64,000 bases of DNA from the NCBI GenBank assembly GCA_902634935.1, contig CACPMF010000004.1, positions 1-64,000 on the forward strand. The letters run 5' to 3'. Numbering within the stretch: the first letter of the stretch is position 1; the number at the start of each line of letters is the position of its first letter. Below the pieces are notes generated by a model that was given only the letters and a program-made list of their open reading frames with translations, searched no databases and was not told the origin of the DNA. Position numbers and translations under genes: made by a program. Origin of the DNA: an uncultured Pelagibacteraceae bacterium (lineage in GTDB: Bacteria; Pseudomonadota; Alphaproteobacteria; Pelagibacterales; Pelagibacteraceae). This document shows positions 18,803 to 27,863 of the stretch, piece by piece.

Positions 18803-19719
18803 AAAATTGTCAGGAGACGCATCCTTTAGATCCTTTTATCGCTCAAACAAATCAGTCATTGTTTTTAGTAAAAAGGATCCAAAAATAAATTTATTAATAT
18901 ATGATGCAATCAATAAACTTCTTTTAAAAAATAAAATTAACGCGCCTAAATTACTAAAAGAAAATTATGATAAAAATTATATAGAGATAGAGGATTTAGG
19001 AGACGAAACAATTTTAAGTACATTAAAAAAGAAAAAAAGATAAAATTGAAATATATAAAAAAATTTTTTTATTACTTATTAGAATTCAAAAAATTAACAA
19101 AGAAAAAACTTTAACTTTTAAAAAAAGTTATTACCACTTACCAAAATATTCTGAGAAAAAATTAATTGATGAAGCAAACTTATTTACTCAGTGGTATCTA
19201 CCAACAAAACTAACAAAAAATGAGATAAAAAAAGTAAAAAATAAACTTAATAAAATTTTTAAAAAATTGTTATCAAAGTTAAAAATTAAAAAGAAAGTTT
19301 TAGTACATAGAGATTTTCATATTTCAAATATTATGTTTCATAAAAATAAACTATTTTTAATTGATAGTCAGGATGCGGTATATGGAAATCCTGCTTATGA
19401 TTTAGCATCTTTAATAGATGATGTAAGGTTTAAAACAACTCGAAATTTTAAAAATCACTTACTTCAAACATATTTTAAACTTGAAAAAAAAATTAAAATT
19501 GAAAAATTGAAAAATGATTTTGAAATATTATCTGTTTTAAGAAACTTGAAAATAATTGGTATTTTTACGAGACTATCATTAAGAGACAAAAAACATAAAT
19601 ACTTAAAATTGATACCTTATGCGTGGAAATTAATTCAAGATAGATCAGAAGATATAAAATTTGAAGAGCTTAATGTTTTATTAAATAATTACATCCCAGA
19701 AAAGAAAAGACTAAAATGA
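18783..19719 (+). pseudogene. amgK: AmgK-like sugar kinase, frameshifted
   Basis: A phosphotransferase of the AmgK/COG3178 family, which phosphorylates the anomeric carbon of MurNAc or GlcNAc in murein recycling, split by one frameshift. The first part (from ATG 18783) contains KLSGDASFRSFYR and IEIEDLGDETI, then stops at 19041-19043. The second frame is open from 19027 to the stop at 19719 and carries the kinase catalytic loop HRDFHISNIMF and the metal-binding LIDSQDAVYGNPAYDLASL. Removing one A from the A6 (19025-19030) or A7 (19032-19038) run fuses them into about 312 residues, near family size. It could be a sequencing error, a true pseudogene, or a gene rescued by slippage. Confidence 0.8.
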
Positions 19720-20399
19720 GGATATCAACAGGGTTAATTTTGTGTGCAGGTTTTGGTAAAAGAGTTGCTCCTTTAACAAATACTACTCCGAAACCCCTTC
19801 TCCAAATTAAAAATGGTACATTATTAGAAAACTCTATAAATTTTTTAAAGAAATGTGGAATAAAAAAAATTAAAATTAATACCCATTATCTATCAGATGA
19901 AATCGAAAATTTTATTAAAAAAAAAAACTATAAAAATGAAGTAGAATTATTTTTTGAAAAAGAAATTTTAGATACAGGAGGAGGTATCAAAAATTTGGCA
20001 AATAATGATACTGATGAAAATTTTTTAATTATAAACCCAGATACAATCTGGATGGATAATTATTTAATTGAAGTAGAAAAAATGAAAAAATTTTATTTTG
20101 ACAAAAATTTAAGTAACATTTTGATGCTTGTTAATAAATCTAGAAGTTTTGATAAAAGGTTTAAAGGCGATTTTACTTTAAAAGATAATTTAGTATCTAA
20201 AGAGAATATAAATAACTATATTTTTACTGGTTGCCAAATTTTAAATAAAAATATTTTTACAAGTATTAATAAGGATAAGTTTTCAATTTCTGAAGTTTGG
20301 GACAAAGAAATTAATAATAAGCAGCTTTACGGCATCGAAAGTGTTAATGAATTTTTGCATGTTACAGATCTTGATATTTATAAAAAATTAAGTTCTTAA
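19716..20399 (+). CDS. murU: MurU-like sugar-phosphate nucleotidyltransferase
   Basis: A 227-residue nucleotidyltransferase with the N-terminal LCAGFGKRVAPLTNTTPKPLL signature (GxG-x-R and TPKPL) and the metal-binding aspartate of INPDTIW. With the preceding AmgK-like kinase, with which it shares ATGA, it is likely to make UDP-MurNAc or a related UDP-sugar from the 1-phosphate. The family also includes glucose- and mannose-1-phosphate enzymes, so the substrate is inferred from context. Its TAA shares a TTAA palindrome with the stop of convergent gpmA. Confidence 0.82.
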   Translation: MRISTGLILCAGFGKRVAPLTNTTPKPLLQIKNGTLLENSINFLKKCGIKKIKINTHYLSDEIENFIKKKNYKNEVELFFEKEILDTGGGIKNLANNDTDENFLIINPDTIWMDNYLIEVEKMKKFYFDKNLSNILMLVNKSRSFDKRFKGDFTLKDNLVSKENINNYIFTGCQILNKNIFTSINKDKFSISEVWDKEINNKQLYGIESVNEFLHVTDLDIYKKLSS

Positions 20400-21109
20400 A
20401 ATTTGATCAAGTTTTTCGCTCTACTTTTGTCTAGATAAATTGCATCAGTTAATTTTTTTTCATTATTAAATGTTATTTTCAAAGGATTGCCAGTTGGTAT
20501 CTCTAGTTTAGTTACTTCATCATTATCTAGTTCAAATAAAAATTTGCACATTGATCTTATTGAATTTCCGTGGGCAGAAACAACAATATTATTATCCAAT
20601 TTATTTTCAATTTGAGACTTATAATAAGGAATTACTCTTTCATAGGTATCTTTTAAAGACTCAGTATCAGGTACTTTTTCCCTTGGAATGTCTTTATAAG
20701 TTTCAATATTTAAAGGATGATAAGGGCTATTTTTACTTAAAGGTTGAGGTGGAGTATCCCAAGATCGTCTAAAAATGTGAACTTGCTCTTCTCCTAATTT
20801 TTTTTTCATTTCATCTTTATTTAAACCAGTTAGGGCCCCGTAATGTCTTTCATTTAACTCCCAAGCTTTTATAATTTGATCATCTTTTTCTCTGATTGTG
20901 TTTAAGATAAGCTTAAGAGTATCTATAGATCTCCTTTGATAGGAGCTAAAAAAGTAATCAATTTTGAAATTTAATTCTTTTATAAGTTCACCTGCTTTAC
21001 ATGCCTCAAGTTTGCCTTGTGGAGAGAGTTCGACATCAACCCATCCTGTAAACTTATTTTGTAAATTCCATTCACTTTGGCCGTGCCTAATTAATATTAG
21101 ATGACTCAT
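20396..21109 (-). CDS. gpmA: 2,3-bisphosphoglycerate-dependent phosphoglycerate mutase
   Basis: A 237-residue dPGM interconverting 3- and 2-phosphoglycerate in glycolysis and gluconeogenesis. The phosphohistidine is His9 in LIRHGQSEWN. FTGWVDVELSPQG, ERHYGALTGLNK and the second histidine in VSAHGNSIRSM complete the active site. The start codon is 30 bp from that of the divergent VanZ-like gene. Its 3' end overlaps the murU-like gene by 4 bp. Confidence 0.95.
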   Translation of the reverse strand: MSHLILIRHGQSEWNLQNKFTGWVDVELSPQGKLEACKAGELIKELNFKIDYFFSSYQRRSIDTLKLILNTIREKDDQIIKAWELNERHYGALTGLNKDEMKKKLGEEQVHIFRRSWDTPPQPLSKNSPYHPLNIETYKDIPREKVPDTESLKDTYERVIPYYKSQIENKLDNNIVVSAHGNSIRSMCKFLFELDNDEVTKLEIPTGNPLKITFNNEKKLTDAIYLDKSRAKNLIKF

Positions 21110-21139
21110 TTAAATATATTTAATATAGATTATTTCTAA

Positions 21140-21517
21140 ATGTTAAAGACTTCTTTTCATGTAACAAATATTCTTTTAATAATATTTTATTTATATCCTG
21201 GCGCTATTTTAGGTTGCTATTTTTATAATGATTGTAACCTCCAACCTAGTTTGACAAAAGATTTTATAATTTCATCTAATCATTTTTTTGTTTTCTTAAT
21301 TTTTGGATTAATTGCATTTATTGCATTTTCAAAAGAAAAAAAAATTATAATGGTATACGTATTTTTTATTTCTATTTTTTTAGAAATAATGCATTTTTTT
21401 ATTCCAATCAGAGCATTCGAAATAAAAGATTTATTCGGAAATCTTATTGGTGTAATAATATCTTTGATAATATTTAATTCATTTAATTTTTGGAGAAAAA
21501 AATATGGACTCTTTTGA
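21140..21517 (+). CDS. VanZ-like small membrane protein
   Basis: A 125-residue protein with about four membrane helices. The pattern E-x-x-H-F-F-I-P-x-R-x-F-E-x-K-D-L-F-G-N-x-I-G near residues 83-105 resembles the VanZ family. The role of most VanZ-like proteins is unknown. It starts a tight cluster with the zeta inhibitor (14 bp overlap) and a secreted nuclease. I can support family resemblance only. Confidence 0.6.
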   Translation: MLKTSFHVTNILLIIFYLYPGAILGCYFYNDCNLQPSLTKDFIISSNHFFVFLIFGLIAFIAFSKEKKIIMVYVFFISIFLEIMHFFIPIRAFEIKDLFGNLIGVIISLIIFNSFNFWRKKYGLF

Positions 21518-21812
21518 TGATAGAAAAAAAGGTTTTGAAAAAAAGTTTGCTCATGACGAAGAAAAAGAATTTAAAATAAGTGCAAGACGAAATAAGTATC
21601 TAGGAGAATGGGGATCAAAGATTATGGGATATAGCGAGGAGCAAACTAAGGAGTATATTCAATCAGTTATAAAAGCAGATTTTGCAGAAGCTGGTGACGA
21701 AGATGTATTTAGAAAAATTAAAAGCGATTTAGAAAGTTTTAATGTTTCTGACGACGAAATTCGTAGTAAAATGAATGAGATGAATGAAAAGGCTAAAGAA
21801 GACTTTAATTAA
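21504..21812 (+). CDS. F1-ATPase inhibitor zeta subunit (DUF1476)
   Basis: A 102-residue highly charged helical protein of DUF1476. The start FDDRKKGFEKKFAHDEE and the later ARRNKYLGEWGSKIMG are the family hallmarks. In alphaproteobacteria such as Paracoccus this protein is the zeta subunit, which inhibits ATP hydrolysis by F1-ATPase through its N-terminal segment. It overlaps the VanZ-like gene by 14 bp and the nuclease gene by 29 bp. No ATP synthase genes are in the window. The family call is strong; the inhibitory role is by homology. Confidence 0.88.
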   Translation: MDSFDDRKKGFEKKFAHDEEKEFKISARRNKYLGEWGSKIMGYSEEQTKEYIQSVIKADFAEAGDEDVFRKIKSDLESFNVSDDEIRSKMNEMNEKAKEDFN

Positions 21813-22293
21813 ATTATTCATTACTTTTTTATTTTGTAGTAATTCTATCTCAGATACAGAACAAATATCCTCAAAAAATGTCTTAGTAATAGATGGTGAC
21901 ACAATTATTTTAAATAAAAAAACAATCAGATTTTCAGGAATTGATGCTCCAGAAAGTTTTTTTAGAGGTAAGAAACAAACTTGTAAGCTTGAAACTCAAA
22001 AAATTTTTTGTGGTGAAATTTCAAAAAAAAAACTAACTCAAAAAATCGAAAATCAAATTGTAAAATGTTTGATTGAGAAAAATAATGACAGATATAATAG
22101 AATTCTTGCAGAATGTTTTGTTAACAATGAAAGTTTATCGGTTTATATGGTGAAAAATGGTTACGCATTTGATTATGTAAAATATTCCAAAAAAAAATAC
22201 CAAGAATATGAAAATTTTGCAAAAAAAAATAAACTTGGATTATGGAAAACTAAATTTGAATATCCATGGGTATGGAGAAAAAAAAATAGATAA
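21784..22293 (+). CDS. Exported thermonuclease-family (SNase-like) protein
   Basis: A 169-residue protein with an N-terminal signal-like segment (about 1-24) and a staphylococcal-nuclease domain: VIDGDTIIL, IRFSGIDAPES, the arginine-bearing DRYNRILAECFV and the C-terminal LGLW. It is likely periplasmic or secreted and cleaves nucleic acid, possibly for phosphorus or nucleotide scavenging (inference). The ATG lies 29 bp inside the preceding gene. Four cysteines could form disulfides. Confidence 0.82.
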   Translation: MKRLKKTLIKLFITFLFCSNSISDTEQISSKNVLVIDGDTIILNKKTIRFSGIDAPESFFRGKKQTCKLETQKIFCGEISKKKLTQKIENQIVKCLIEKNNDRYNRILAECFVNNESLSVYMVKNGYAFDYVKYSKKKYQEYENFAKKNKLGLWKTKFEYPWVWRKKNR

Positions 22294-22308
22294 TTTATAA
22301 ACTAGTTA

Positions 22309-22908
22309 GTGATTCGATCAAAAAAATTAATAGTTTTAATTTCGTTTTTACTTATATCCGCATGCTCGTCAGTACCAAAAAATACATCTGATGGTTGTTC
22401 AATTTTTTCTGAAAAATATTTATGGTATAAACATGCAAAAAAAACAGAGAAGAAATGGGGTACCCCAGTTTATTTACAATTAGCAATCATTAAAATGGAA
22501 TCTGATTTTGATTGGTTGGCAAAGCCACAAAGACAAAAAATTTTTAAGGTTATACCTTATAAACGTCCTTCAAGTTCTTTTGGATACTCACAAGCTGTTA
22601 AAGGAACGTGGAAACAATACAAAGACGAGACTGGAAATAAATTTGCATCAAGGGCAAGATTTAAAGATAGTGTTGATTTTATTGGGTGGTACACAAACAA
22701 AACAAAATCTATACTTAAAATACCGTTATATGACAGTTTCGGACAATATCTTGCTTATCACGAGGGATGGGGTGGATACAAAAATTACAAACAAAATCAA
22801 AAGGTTATACTTTTAGCAAAAAAGGTAGAGAAAAATTCAAATAAATTTAAAAAACAACTTAATGAATGTAAAAATTCCTTATCAACTAAAAGGTATATTA
22901 TTTTTTAG
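22309..22908 (+). CDS. SLT-type murein lytic transglycosylase lipoprotein
   Basis: A 199-residue lipoprotein: a hydrophobic signal ending in the lipobox ISAC-S (Cys at residue 19), then a goose-lysozyme/SLT-like domain. Candidate catalytic Glu is in AIIKMESDFDW, followed by the SSSFGYSQAVKGTW block typical of lytic transglycosylases. It would cleave peptidoglycan at the outer membrane and feed muropeptides to AmpG-type uptake. The start is a GTG, the only one that gives a proper signal peptide. Its stop overlaps the convergent RND gene by 4 bp. Confidence 0.75.
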   Translation: MIRSKKLIVLISFLLISACSSVPKNTSDGCSIFSEKYLWYKHAKKTEKKWGTPVYLQLAIIKMESDFDWLAKPQRQKIFKVIPYKRPSSSFGYSQAVKGTWKQYKDETGNKFASRARFKDSVDFIGWYTNKTKSILKIPLYDSFGQYLAYHEGWGGYKNYKQNQKVILLAKKVEKNSNKFKKQLNECKNSLSTKRYIIF

Positions 22909-25900
22909 TTTAATTGTTTTTTTAGCTCTAAATCTACGGCATCTATTCTTTTGGTATTTTTTGCAAGAGCCAAATACATTGTTGGAGTTATGTACAATGT
23001 AAAAAATGTTGAAATTATCATTCCACCTAAAATTGTTGATCCGACAGCTAATCTTGATCCTTCACCTGCTCCAGGTCCAATATTTCCAATAACCAAAGGC
23101 AACATCGCAATCATAGTACTCAAAGAGGTCATAATGATAGGTCTTATTCTAAGTTTACAAGCATCTTTAATTGCTGTTTCTATTTTTGCACCTGTTCTTC
23201 TTATTTGGTTAGCGTAGTCAACAATTAAAATGCTGTTTTTTGTAGATATGCCAATTAAAATTACTAGAGCAATTTGTGAAAAAATATTTATTGAACTATT
23301 TAAAAATAAAATAAATATCAATCCTCCAAACACAGCAAGTGGAACTGTTAAAATTATGATGAATGGATGAATAAATGAATTGAATGTAGCAGCCATCACT
23401 AAATATGCAGTAATTAATGCTAAAGCAAAAATGATAAAGATTTCATTGCTAGTTTCCTTCAATTCCTCTGATTTACCTTTCCAAGTGATTTGATTTTGTG
23501 GCGCTAAATTATTCATTGTATTTTCTAAGTACTTCATTGCCTCAGCTAGACTGTAATTTTCGTCAATTGCTGCAGATATGGTGACGGCTCTTTGTCGATT
23601 ATACCTTGGTAAGGTCTCTGCTGTACCTTTCTCCTCAAATTCTACTAAACTTGCTAGAGATACGAGTTTACCACTTGTTTCTGATCTAACATGTATTTTT
23701 GAAATTCCATCTTTATTTCTCCTGTCTGCGAGATATTGTTGTAAAATAATAGGATATTCTCTTCCCATCCTATTAAATGATGTAACTCTTTTTCCGCCGT
23801 AAAAAGTTTCCAAAGTTCTCCCTATTGTCTCTGTAGAAACACCTAAATCTTTTGCTCTATTTTTATTTGTAATTAACTTAACTTCAGGTTTATTTTTTGT
23901 GTAATCACTCTCAATTCTCGAAAGATTTCTATTTCTTCTAAGAGTTTGAATTACCTCATTTTGAATTTTCTCTAGCTCCTCATAATTAGTACCATAAATA
24001 ACCATTTGAACTGGTTTGTTGTAATTAGATACTCTTATAGATTGTGGAGAAATTGGAAAAGCAAAAGCTTGTGGAACTGTAACTATCTTTCCAATAGCTT
24101 CTCTTAAAACTGTCTGACTCCCTTTTTTCCTATTTTTCCATTCATCTAGTAATGCTATTATAATAAAACTGTTGTATGTGGTTGCTGATTTACCAAATCC
24201 TGGTACACGCATAATTAATCTTTCATAAGGACTATCTTCAGCTTCAAGAAGTTTTAATAATCTACTTTCAATAATTTGTGCCTTATCTTGAGTGTATTCA
24301 AAAGAACTTCCCTCATCTGTTGAACCAATTATTAAATATGCACCTCGATCCTCAATAGGGATTAATTCCTTTTTGGTAAAATTGAAAAGGAAAATAGACC
24401 CTAAGACCACAAATATTATAAATCCTGATATTATTTTTTTTTTATTTAACCAATATCCCAAGGTTTCGACGTAACCTTCAGAGAAGGATTTAAACAAATT
24501 ATTAAACTTTTTAACAAATAAACCTTTTTTTTCTTTTTTACTTAAAAATTTGCTACCTAGCATCGGAGACAGAGTAAGCGCAACAAATGAGGAAACAACA
24601 ATTGAAAAAGATAAAGCTATAGCAGTTTCTCTAAATAATGTACCTGAAATACCCTTTATAAAAATTAGAGGTAAAAATACCGCCACTAAAATTAATGTTG
24701 TTGCAATAATTGCAAAGGTAATTTGTTTTGATCCCTTATAAGCAGCAACTAAAGACGTTTCTCCTTTTTCAATACGAGTATAAATTGCATCGGTCATTAT
24801 AACAGAGTCATCTGTAATAATTCCAATTGCTAGTATAAAACTTAGCAGCACGAAAATATTTATTGATAAATCAAAAATATATAAACCCAAAAAAGATCCA
24901 ATTAAACTTACTGGAAGTGCAATTGCAGGCACAATGACAGCTTTTAAATTTCCTAGAAATAAATAAATGATTAATACAACTAATACAAAAGCAATAATTA
25001 AACTTTTATAAACTTCTTGAATAGCAGTTCCAACATAAGTTGCTCTATTAAATGCAATTTCAAGATTCAAACCATCTGGCAATAAGGGTTTTATTTCATT
25101 AATTTTTTTTTTAATTTGTTTAGATAGTTCAACTGTAGAAGCACCACTTCTAGCATAAATACCAATTCCTACAGTTTTTAAATTTTTTGCATTTTTTCTT
25201 TGTGCTTTAAACAGAGTTTTTTCTGATACAGGTCCAAATTCTATATTCGCGACATCAGATAATAATATTGCTTTATCTTTAACTTTTTTAATTGGTAGTG
25301 ATTTTATTGTTTCTATATTTGAATAAGATTTATCAATGTTTAAAGTTAAGTCTCTATTATCTGCCTCTAAAGTACCAGCAGGAAGATCAACATTTTCATT
25401 TCTTAAAGCTCTTTCAACTTCTTGAATAGTTAAATCGTTTGCAGCTAATTTAATTGGATCAATCCATACCCTAACACTTAATTCTCTTAGACCACCGACT
25501 AAAATTCTACCAACATTTGGTACGCTTGAAAAGGCATCCACAAGGTATCTTTCAGCGTAATCCCCAAGGTCTAAATCGTTCCATGTAGGAGATGAAAGAC
25601 TTAGCCACATAGTTGTTGTAAATCCTGCTGCTCTTTTTAAGATTTGAGGAGGACTAGACTCACTTGGTAAATTATCAACTACCCTTGATACTCTTTCTCT
25701 AATGTCATTAGCGGCGTTGTCTAGGTCTATATCGGTATTAAACTCAATATTAATTCTACTTCTGCCATTTAAAGAAGTGGAATCTATGTTCTTGATTCCT
25801 TCAGCACCCCCTATTACATCTTCAATTTTTTGTGTAATTTCCTCATCAATAATTTCAGTAGAAGCTGATTTATAATCTGTTTGAACTTGGACTACAGGTG

Positions 25901-26027
25901 GTTGAATTCCCTCAGGCAGTTCTCTTACTGGAAGTTCTGAGAAAACAAACATCCCAAAAATAACCAATACTAAGGACATCACCCATGCTACTACCGGTCT
26001 TTTAATGCTTATTTCTGTAAGATTCAT
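22905..26027 (-). CDS. RND efflux permease (AcrB/MdtB-like)
   Basis: A 1040-residue inner-membrane RND transporter of the HAE1 class, the proton-driven pump of tripartite efflux. It has the usual 12 membrane helices and two large periplasmic loops. Proton-relay residues are visible: the Asp-Asp pair in GIITDDSVIMTD (helix 4) and the lysine in IGISTKNSILIVDYAN (helix 10). It starts MNLTEISIKRPVVAWVMS, as in AcrB relatives. The adaptor gene is 14 bp upstream; no TolC-like channel is nearby. The substrate cannot be predicted. Confidence 0.93.
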   Translation of the reverse strand: MNLTEISIKRPVVAWVMSLVLVIFGMFVFSELPVRELPEGIQPPVVQVQTDYKSASTEIIDEEITQKIEDVIGGAEGIKNIDSTSLNGRSRINIEFNTDIDLDNAANDIRERVSRVVDNLPSESSPPQILKRAAGFTTTMWLSLSSPTWNDLDLGDYAERYLVDAFSSVPNVGRILVGGLRELSVRVWIDPIKLAANDLTIQEVERALRNENVDLPAGTLEADNRDLTLNIDKSYSNIETIKSLPIKKVKDKAILLSDVANIEFGPVSEKTLFKAQRKNAKNLKTVGIGIYARSGASTVELSKQIKKKINEIKPLLPDGLNLEIAFNRATYVGTAIQEVYKSLIIAFVLVVLIIYLFLGNLKAVIVPAIALPVSLIGSFLGLYIFDLSINIFVLLSFILAIGIITDDSVIMTDAIYTRIEKGETSLVAAYKGSKQITFAIIATTLILVAVFLPLIFIKGISGTLFRETAIALSFSIVVSSFVALTLSPMLGSKFLSKKEKKGLFVKKFNNLFKSFSEGYVETLGYWLNKKKIISGFIIFVVLGSIFLFNFTKKELIPIEDRGAYLIIGSTDEGSSFEYTQDKAQIIESRLLKLLEAEDSPYERLIMRVPGFGKSATTYNSFIIIALLDEWKNRKKGSQTVLREAIGKIVTVPQAFAFPISPQSIRVSNYNKPVQMVIYGTNYEELEKIQNEVIQTLRRNRNLSRIESDYTKNKPEVKLITNKNRAKDLGVSTETIGRTLETFYGGKRVTSFNRMGREYPIILQQYLADRRNKDGISKIHVRSETSGKLVSLASLVEFEEKGTAETLPRYNRQRAVTISAAIDENYSLAEAMKYLENTMNNLAPQNQITWKGKSEELKETSNEIFIIFALALITAYLVMAATFNSFIHPFIIILTVPLAVFGGLIFILFLNSSINIFSQIALVILIGISTKNSILIVDYANQIRRTGAKIETAIKDACKLRIRPIIMTSLSTMIAMLPLVIGNIGPGAGEGSRLAVGSTILGGMIISTFFTLYITPTMYLALAKNTKRIDAVDLELKKQLN

Positions 26028-26041
26028 TATAAATGTTTATC

Positions 26042-27040
26042 TTAACTTTTTTTCTCAGCTTCAGATTTTTTAAAAATATTTAGCTTTTTAAGCCAATCAA
26101 ATTTTCCTTTTGTCGCTTCACTTTTAGTAGTTTTCTCTTTTTTTCCCCATGTCGATGCTTTCTGTTTTTCACCTTTTTCAATTGGTTTTATTTCTAAATT
26201 TGGTCTTACTTTTTTTAATCCCTCAGCTACAATCTTGTCTCCAGAATTTATGCCGTCTTTAATTTCAATAAATCCTTTATAACGATCACCTATATTAACT
26301 TTAGTTTTTATTGCTTTGTTTTCATTGTTAACTTTATAAATAAATACATTGTCTCCCTCTACAATTGTGCTTGTATCAGGTGCACCCAAATTATTTCTTA
26401 CATTGTATCTAATTGATACTTCAAGAAAAGATCCAGGTAAAATTTCACCTTTTTGATTATCTATTTTAATTCTAATAGGTAATGATCTTGTGTCCTCTGT
26501 AATTCTACTTGATATAGATTCTACTACTCCATCAAAATATTTTTTTGCAGAGCCGGAGTATTCAATTTTGACTGGCAATCCAACTTCAATAAAAGGAAAA
26601 TAGATCTCTGGGATTTGAACGTCACAATATATTGTTGATGAATCATCTAAATTTATTAAAAGTGATGATTTTGAAACTTCAACGTCTTCGGAGAACTCTT
26701 TTTTACCAATAATCCCATCAAATGGAGCAAAAATTTTCCTATTTTTTAATTCGACTATAACGTCACCTTTTTTAACTTTTCGGTTAAATACTATTGGTTT
26801 AATTATTTCAAATTTTTCTATTTTATACGCCTGAGTTTGAATAGGTACTGCAGTACCAAAAGTACTTATATTATTTTCAAAAATCCTTTCTTTAGCGTAT
26901 GTTACTATTACCCCGGGAGGTGGCATTTTACTAAATTTTTTTTTGAAATGATTTCCAATCATTGTTCTTGCAATGATTACTCCTGCAATAATAAAAAAAA
27001 ATATAAATATAACTGTTGTAATTTTAGATGATCTTTTCAT
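26042..27040 (-). CDS. RND periplasmic adaptor (HlyD/AcrA-like)
   Basis: A 332-residue membrane fusion protein: an N-terminal membrane anchor (about 8-27), a lipoyl-like half (VIVELKNRKIFAPFDGIIGKKE), a beta-barrel domain (GLPVKIEY, LPGSFLEVSI) and a membrane-proximal domain (IKDGINSGDKIVAEGLKKVRP). It links the RND pump to an outer-membrane channel. There is almost no alpha-helical hairpin between the lipoyl halves, so it is a short adaptor. The last 45 residues are Lys-rich and low complexity. It precedes the pump gene in one operon. Confidence 0.88.
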   Translation of the reverse strand: MKRSSKITTVIFIFFFIIAGVIIARTMIGNHFKKKFSKMPPPGVIVTYAKERIFENNISTFGTAVPIQTQAYKIEKFEIIKPIVFNRKVKKGDVIVELKNRKIFAPFDGIIGKKEFSEDVEVSKSSLLINLDDSSTIYCDVQIPEIYFPFIEVGLPVKIEYSGSAKKYFDGVVESISSRITEDTRSLPIRIKIDNQKGEILPGSFLEVSIRYNVRNNLGAPDTSTIVEGDNVFIYKVNNENKAIKTKVNIGDRYKGFIEIKDGINSGDKIVAEGLKKVRPNLEIKPIEKGEKQKASTWGKKEKTTKSEATKGKFDWLKKLNIFKKSEAEKKS

Positions 27041-27047
27041 TTATTTT

Positions 27048-27863
27048 TTATTCTATTTTTCCGTACTCTGCCCATGAACCATCGTAAATGGTAGGCACAT
27101 ATTTATTATCAACCAAAGAATATGCAAGTGCTAATATACAAGCTGAAACTCCCGAGCCACAAGAAAAAACTAACAATTTATTATTATCAGGATTTATTTG
27201 ATCAAATATTTGTTTAATTTCATCAATATTTTTAAATGTTTTGTCTGATCGTATAATATTGGTGAATGGTAAACAGTGTGAGTTCGGTATCGATCCACTT
27301 CTAACATTTTTTCTAGGATCAGATACTTTTCCAAAAAATCTTTCCTCACTTCTCGCATCTATAACTAAAAATTCATTTGTCTTAATATTTAAATTAATCT
27401 CAGATTTATTTTTTACCATATTTTTATTTTCAACAGCTTCATATTTCGTTTCTTTAAAGTTAACTTTTTCTTTTGATGTAGGTTTTTTCTCTTTTTTCCA
27501 CTTACCTAGTCCTCCATCGAGAATACTTACATTTTTGGGGTTATGACCGTAATAAATAAAATTGTACCAACATCTGCATGCACTTAACACATCAGAGTTG
27601 TCGTAGATTATAATTTTATCTTCGTTTTCTATACCAAGCTTTGAGATATTTTTTGACCAAGTTTTAGCATCTGATAGCATATGAGGAAGATCAGTATTTT
27701 TTTCTGAAAACTCATCTAAATTAAAAAAAATTGAATTCTCAATGTGTTCAATTTTATATTCTTCAAATCCATCTCTATTTGTCGAGGACAGATGCCATGA
27801 GGCATCTATTATTTTTACATGACTTAAGTTTCCTATTAACCAGTCTGTGGAAACTAAATACAT
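27048..27863 (-). CDS. sseA: 3-Mercaptopyruvate/thiosulfate sulfurtransferase
   Basis: A 271-residue two-domain rhodanese protein. The active-site loop VFSCGSGVSAC has Cys235 and the CG[ST]GV[ST]A form typical of mercaptopyruvate sulfurtransferases, rather than the CRKGV of thiosulfate rhodaneses. The N-terminal inactive rhodanese domain contains DASWHLSSTNRDGFEEY. It transfers sulfane sulfur to thiol acceptors or cyanide. The ATG overlaps the msrA stop by one base (TAATG), so the pair is co-transcribed. Confidence 0.88.
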   Translation of the reverse strand: MYLVSTDWLIGNLSHVKIIDASWHLSSTNRDGFEEYKIEHIENSIFFNLDEFSEKNTDLPHMLSDAKTWSKNISKLGIENEDKIIIYDNSDVLSACRCWYNFIYYGHNPKNVSILDGGLGKWKKEKKPTSKEKVNFKETKYEAVENKNMVKNKSEINLNIKTNEFLVIDARSEERFFGKVSDPRKNVRSGSIPNSHCLPFTNIIRSDKTFKNIDEIKQIFDQINPDNNKLLVFSCGSGVSACILALAYSLVDNKYVPTIYDGSWAEYGKIE

